Shown here in pieces: positions 60,486-64,000 of a stretch of 64,000 bases of DNA; positions within the stretch are counted from its first letter, which is position 1, and each line of letters begins with the position of its first letter. A model generated the notes under the pieces. It was not told the origin of the DNA. It did no database searches and saw only the letters and a list, made by a program, of their open reading frames with translations. Source of the stretch: JACPRL01 sp035573715 (lineage in GTDB: Bacteria > Acidobacteriota > Terriglobia > Acidiferrales > 2-02-FULL-67-57); contig DATLZZ010000004.1 in assembly GCA_035573715.1 (NCBI GenBank), positions 12,782 through 76,781 on the forward strand, written 5' to 3'. Position numbers and translations under genes: made by a program.

Positions 60486-63422
60486 TCAGCCAAACACTTG
60501 CTGGAACACGGCGCGGGCAGCGCGGCGCTGCTCGGCGAGCCGCGCCACCAGCGTCGAACCACTCAGCGTCTCTCCCACCCAGGGACCGGCCAGCTCCGCC
60601 ACAATCTCCAGCCGCGGTCCGGTGGGAAGCTGGGGCGAACTGCGGCCGGTGGCGAGCCGGATGGCGTGATCCAGGGCGCGCAACCACTTCGCTGCCTGCG
60701 CCAAGCGCTCGGCGTCGCCGTCGGTGAGCGCCCCTTCGTCGCGCAGCACTTCAATCTGCTGCGCCCACGACCGCCCGGCCTGCGAGCGCGCCCCGGCCCG
60801 CAGCGCAAACGCCGACAGAATAAAGTCGATGTCGTAGACGCCGCCGGGGCCGGTCTTGAAATTCTCGGCAGAACCCGCGCCCGCTTCTTCTTCCAGCCGC
60901 TTCCGCATGGCGCGCAGCTCGCCGCGAATGTCGTTCCACGACGCGCATCTTTCGCGGAGTGCTTCCGGCAACTGTTCGGTCCATTCCCGGGCAAAGTCGC
61001 CGGCGGAAGCAACCATACGTGCCTTCAAGTAGGTCGCGGCCTCCCAGACCGCGGCCGTGTTGCGGAAATACTCGAGAACGCTATCGGCGGTCTGCACCAG
61101 CTCGCCTTCCCCGCCGCGCGGCCGCAGGCGAACGTCAATGGGAAAGATCGTCCCTTCGCGGGTGTAGCCGGAAACCACGTGCAGGAATCTTTCCAGCAGC
61201 CGCCGCAACGGTTCCTGCTGGGCGGCGTCGCGAGCCACGAAAACCAGGTCGGCGTCGGAGCCCCAGTCCATTTCCGTTGTCCCCAGGCGCCCCAGCGCCA
61301 CCACGGCGAAGTCGGGCGTCGCCCGCTCGTGTTGCGACGCAACGGCGAGCCCGGCGCGCAGCACCTGGTCGGCCAGTTCTGAATAGGCGCGAAGACCTGA
61401 TTCAATATCTTTCTGCCGGCACACTTCTCCAGCGCCCCACAGGAACACCGCATCGGTGAAGTAGCGCCGCAGCCCGGCCATCTGCTCATTTAGAGACCCG
61501 CGCTGTTCGACCACAGCCGCCAGGCCGCGCGGCCAAGCGGACGGCTCCGGACCCGCAAGGGGAATCTCCAGTTGCGCAGCGCTCGATTCTGCCGCGCCAG
61601 CACGCAGCGCCAGCAACTGCGTCAACCGCTCGGGCTGGCGCAGCAGCAGGCCGGCCAGCGGCTCGCTCAGATGAAGCAAACGGATCCCGTCGGGCAGCGC
61701 CGCCGCTGCGTGGTTGACCTCTTCAAAGACGGTGGACGACTGCAAGGCCGACACCAGGAAGCGCTGCACGGCTTTCGTCGCGCGCGACGGGACTTCCAAC
61801 TTCGCCAGCTCGTGATAGAGTGGCGCGTCCTGCGCGCGCAGCCCGTCGAGAATCTCCGAGTAGGAAAGCTCGCCGGCCGCGACCACCGGATTCAGCGCGC
61901 GCAGCGCGAACCCTTCCGCGCCCGACGACGGGCGGCTCGAGGGAAGCCGCCGGTCGTAGATGGCGCGCACTCGTCGCAGGTGCCCCTCGATTGACTCTCG
62001 CAGTACGTCCAGCGCCTCGCGGCCCGAGCCGGCTGGCACGTGGCACCTTCGCGCCAGCAGCTCGAGCGCCCGCGAGTCGTCGGGCAGAGTGTGCGCCTGC
62101 TGGCCGTGCTCGAGCTGCAGCCGGTGCTCGACCATCCGCAGGAACTGATACGCCGTCGCCAGTTCATGATGATCGCGCCCAGCCAGGTAACCCTTCTCAA
62201 ACAGCTTCTGCAATCCGACAAGCGTGCCGGCGGCGCGCACCCACGGGTCGTCGCGGCCGTGCAGGCGTTGCAGGCATTGCACCAGAAACTCAATGTCGCG
62301 GATGCCACCGGGCGCCAGCTTGACGTTGACCCGATGGGCCGCCGCGGCGTCGAGCTTGCGGTCCATCCCCTCGCGCGATTGCACCACCGCCTCCACCGCG
62401 GCAAAGTGCATGGCGCCGCGATAGAGAAACGGCTCGACCCCATTCAGGAATTCGCGCACCAGCGCGGCGTCGCCCGCCGAGGCGCGCGCCTTGAGCAGCA
62501 TCTGCAGTTCCCACTCGCGCGCCCGGCGCTGGTAGTAATCGAGCGCCGCCGGCAGGCTGATGGCCAGGTCGCCTTCGCCCCCGCCGGGGCGCAAGCGCAG
62601 GTCGACGCGGAAGACCGGTCCAACATGGGTTACTCCCGCGACAATGCGTAGCAGGCGCTGCGCCAGGCGGATGAAGTACTCGCTGTTGGCGATCCGTTCA
62701 GGCCCGCTGGTCGCGCCCTCGCCGGCAAACAGGAACAGCAGGTCGATGTCGGAGCTGTAGTTCAATTCATTGCCGCCGAGTTTGCCCAGCGAGACGACGG
62801 CAAAGCGTGCCGGCACCAGCCGCCCCTGCGCGTCGCAAGTCTCGGGCGCGCCGTAGCGCGGGCGCAGCTCGGCCTGGGCGCGGGTGAGCGCTTTTTCCAG
62901 CAGCGCATCGGCCAGCGTCGAAAGCTCCAGCGTGGTTTCGACCAGCGACGAATGCCGCAGGATGTCCTTGAGCACGATGCGCAGGTACTGGCGCCGCTTG
63001 AAGCGCGCCAGCGCCAGCGCCGGGTCGAGCTCGAGCGCGGTGGCCTCGAAGCGGGCGTAGTCTTCGAGCAGCTCTTCCTTCGAGGGCATCCGCTCGAGAA
63101 AGCGCTCGCGGCCGAGCCAGAGAATCAGCTCCGGCTCTTGCACCAACGTTTCGCTCAGGAAGCGACTGTAGGAGAACAGCGCCAGCAGGTAGTGCAGCAG
63201 CGCCGGCTGGCGCGCCAGCGCGTCGAGCACGCGCTGCGGCGGCTCGCGCGTGAAGCGCTCCAGGTAGTTCAGCGAGCCATCGGGGTCCGGCAACTGCCCC
63301 AGGATGGTCGGCAGCAGCGCCAGCAGATGCTCCGGCAGGCGCGCCCGCAGGTGCTGCAAGTTCGCGGCGGCGCGGCCCGGCTCGTGAAACGCAACTGTGG
63401 CATACGTGTCCGGCACACTCAT
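60486..63422 (-). CDS. glnE: Glutamine synthetase adenylyltransferase (adenylyl-removing/adenylylating)
   Basis: About 978 residues with two nucleotidyltransferase domains: one in the first half with NYSSDIDLLFLFAGE, the other in the second with WGSDADLVFVARD. The GlnD-like linker lies between. It adenylylates and de-adenylylates glutamine synthetase in response to PII and glutamine. ATG 63422 is preferred over a TTG at 63434. It is separated from acnA by about 47 bases and is probably a separate transcript. Confidence 0.94.
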   Translation of the reverse strand: MSVPDTYATVAFHEPGRAAANLQHLRARLPEHLLALLPTILGQLPDPDGSLNYLERFTREPPQRVLDALARQPALLHYLLALFSYSRFLSETLVQEPELILWLGRERFLERMPSKEELLEDYARFEATALELDPALALARFKRRQYLRIVLKDILRHSSLVETTLELSTLADALLEKALTRAQAELRPRYGAPETCDAQGRLVPARFAVVSLGKLGGNELNYSSDIDLLFLFAGEGATSGPERIANSEYFIRLAQRLLRIVAGVTHVGPVFRVDLRLRPGGGEGDLAISLPAALDYYQRRAREWELQMLLKARASAGDAALVREFLNGVEPFLYRGAMHFAAVEAVVQSREGMDRKLDAAAAHRVNVKLAPGGIRDIEFLVQCLQRLHGRDDPWVRAAGTLVGLQKLFEKGYLAGRDHHELATAYQFLRMVEHRLQLEHGQQAHTLPDDSRALELLARRCHVPAGSGREALDVLRESIEGHLRRVRAIYDRRLPSSRPSSGAEGFALRALNPVVAAGELSYSEILDGLRAQDAPLYHELAKLEVPSRATKAVQRFLVSALQSSTVFEEVNHAAAALPDGIRLLHLSEPLAGLLLRQPERLTQLLALRAGAAESSAAQLEIPLAGPEPSAWPRGLAAVVEQRGSLNEQMAGLRRYFTDAVFLWGAGEVCRQKDIESGLRAYSELADQVLRAGLAVASQHERATPDFAVVALGRLGTTEMDWGSDADLVFVARDAAQQEPLRRLLERFLHVVSGYTREGTIFPIDVRLRPRGGEGELVQTADSVLEYFRNTAAVWEAATYLKARMVASAGDFAREWTEQLPEALRERCASWNDIRGELRAMRKRLEEEAGAGSAENFKTGPGGVYDIDFILSAFALRAGARSQAGRSWAQQIEVLRDEGALTDGDAERLAQAAKWLRALDHAIRLATGRSSPQLPTGPRLEIVAELAGPWVGETLSGSTLVARLAEQRRAARAVFQQVFG

Positions 63423-63452
63423 GGCGGCAAACAAGAGTCTACTCGGAGAACC

Positions 63453-63468
63453 TCAGGGGCTAAAGCCC
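63453..63468. repeat. Inverted copy of the 28159 16-mer
   Basis: TCAGGGGCTAAAGCCC is the exact reverse complement of the 16 bases at 28159-28174. It lies just upstream of the RHS fragment and after the glnE start, and forms a small palindrome GGGCT-A-A-AGCCC. Confidence 0.6.
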
Positions 63469-63482
63469 ATTTCCGAGTGGCG

Positions 63483-63869
63483 TGTTATGATGGCGCCGAG
63501 CTGCGGGTGAAGAAGCAAGTGGGGAGCACCACGACCGTGTACATCTTCTCGGGCAGCAAGGTGATTGCCGAGTATGCCAGTGGCGCCGCGCCTACCTCTC
63601 CCACCCGCGAATACATCTACGCCGGTTCGCAACTCGTCGCTACACTTCAGGGCAGCACAACTACGTACGTCCATCCTGACCATCTGTCGGCGCGGCTCTT
63701 TACCGATTCCAACGGCCAGAATGCCGGTGGCCGCGGGCACTTGCCGTTTGGGGAGGTCTGGTACGACAGCATGGCTTCCGACAAGTGGAAGTTCACCACC
63801 TACGAGCGCGACTCCGAGTCCGGCCTCGACTACGCCATGTTCCGCTTTGACTCCACCCGCCTCGGCCGC
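63483..63869 (+). pseudogene. RHS repeat-core fragment, truncated at both ends
   Basis: A short RHS repeat and core: YDGAELRVKKQ, STTTVYIFSGSKVIAEY, YVHPDHLSARLFTDSNGQN, LPFGEVWYD and ERDSESGLDYAMFRFDSTRLGR. These are the last part of a large cell-surface or toxin-delivery protein. The N-terminal bulk is missing, and after LGR the sequence becomes IS-derived, so the variable tip is also gone. The open frame runs on by chance. It is a relic. Confidence 0.85.
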
Positions 63870-63938
63870 CGTCCGCCCCGCCTCCAGCTGTTTCAACGCC
63901 CCGATCATCTCCACTTCGCTATACTTCCGCTTCGACAT
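63861..63938 (-). pseudogene. IS3-family transposase OrfA, 5' fragment only
   Basis: The start MSKRKYSEVEMIGALKQLEAG (from ATG 63938) closely fits OrfA of IS3/IS407-type elements, which open with a Lys/Arg-rich helix and an SEVEM-type helix-turn-helix. It is cut at about residue 26, exactly where the RHS fragment begins. Only about 78 bases remain. Confidence 0.75.
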
Positions 63939-64000
63939 GCGCCCCTCCTCTCCGCAGATCCGAAAATCATATATGCTTCTGCGCAGATCTAGGGGAGCAG
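63861..64000 (-). mobile_element. Truncated IS3-type element at the right edge
   Basis: From the OrfA fragment the element extends to the window edge. The last bases, reading CTGCTCCCCTAGATCTG on the minus strand, resemble an IS407-type terminal repeat, and lie about 60 bases upstream of OrfA, the expected distance. The element is broken at its inner side near 63861-63870 and the outer end may continue past 64000. Confidence 0.6.

Overview
The window is a GC-rich, densely packed stretch of chromosome from a Gram-negative bacterium. LptE, a retrograde lipid transporter of the Mla type, PE synthesis (pssA-psd) and TonB C-terminal domains all point to an outer membrane. A DUF4382/DUF5666-type lipoprotein, stand-alone TonB-domain exported proteins, GHGFSRAV-type translated palindromes and an RHS core with the LDYAMFR ending are things I associate with Acidobacteriota, so that phylum is my best guess. 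No rRNA or tRNA is present to prove it. I see no prophage, CRISPR array or complete insertion sequence.

Layout. 1-1047: 5' part of an acyl-CoA synthetase. 1144-7064: histidine degradation (hutU, hutI, ftcD; no hutH here) with an NmrA-type oxidoreductase, a zinc ribbon and an 80-residue unknown in between. 7086-9462: two exported proteins. 9475-12807 (minus): an operon of HATPase-like protein, STAS protein, MlaE, MlaF and MlaD. 12921-18670: a Cys-rich mini-protein, rpsT, holA, lptE, a Usg-1-like dehydrogenase homologue without the catalytic Cys, pssA, psd, rimI, tsaB. 18710-28055: mutS, anmK, Sel1 protein, tsaC, TrmH-family methyltransferase, rarA, a propeller-like protein and a DUF1801 protein. 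28254-33431 (minus): CoA-binding protein, hisC, RluB-like protein, scpB, scpA, trpS. 33547-37364: haem operon hemX-hemA-hemC-hemD. 37403-48472: mixed housekeeping and exported proteins (LytTR regulator, NudF, cspA, TonB-domain protein, polX, inositol-phosphate synthase, PDZ-thioredoxin, 5'-nucleotidase, GAF-like). 48533-51745 (minus): sdhCDAB. 52045-55319: exported protein, M19 dipeptidase, and a four-gene unit (cyclophilin, altered Rieske-fold protein, 51-residue membrane peptide, ABM-like protein). 55306-63422 (minus): mdh, icd, acnA, glnE. 63483-64000: RHS fragment fused to a broken IS3-type element.

The genes are mostly central: the TCA arm acn-icd-sdh-mdh, haem to uroporphyrinogen III, tRNA t6A (tsaB, tsaC), chromosome segregation (scpAB), mismatch repair and envelope lipid handling. 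The least ordinary signals are: three family members that lost their hallmark residues (Usg-1-like A139, RluB-like P105, Rieske-like R46/E66); a STAS/HATPase pair fused into the Mla operon; a structured cspA leader with a consensus promoter and an internal terminator; REP-like palindromes, one of them inside a coding region; and -10 boxes shared by divergent genes.
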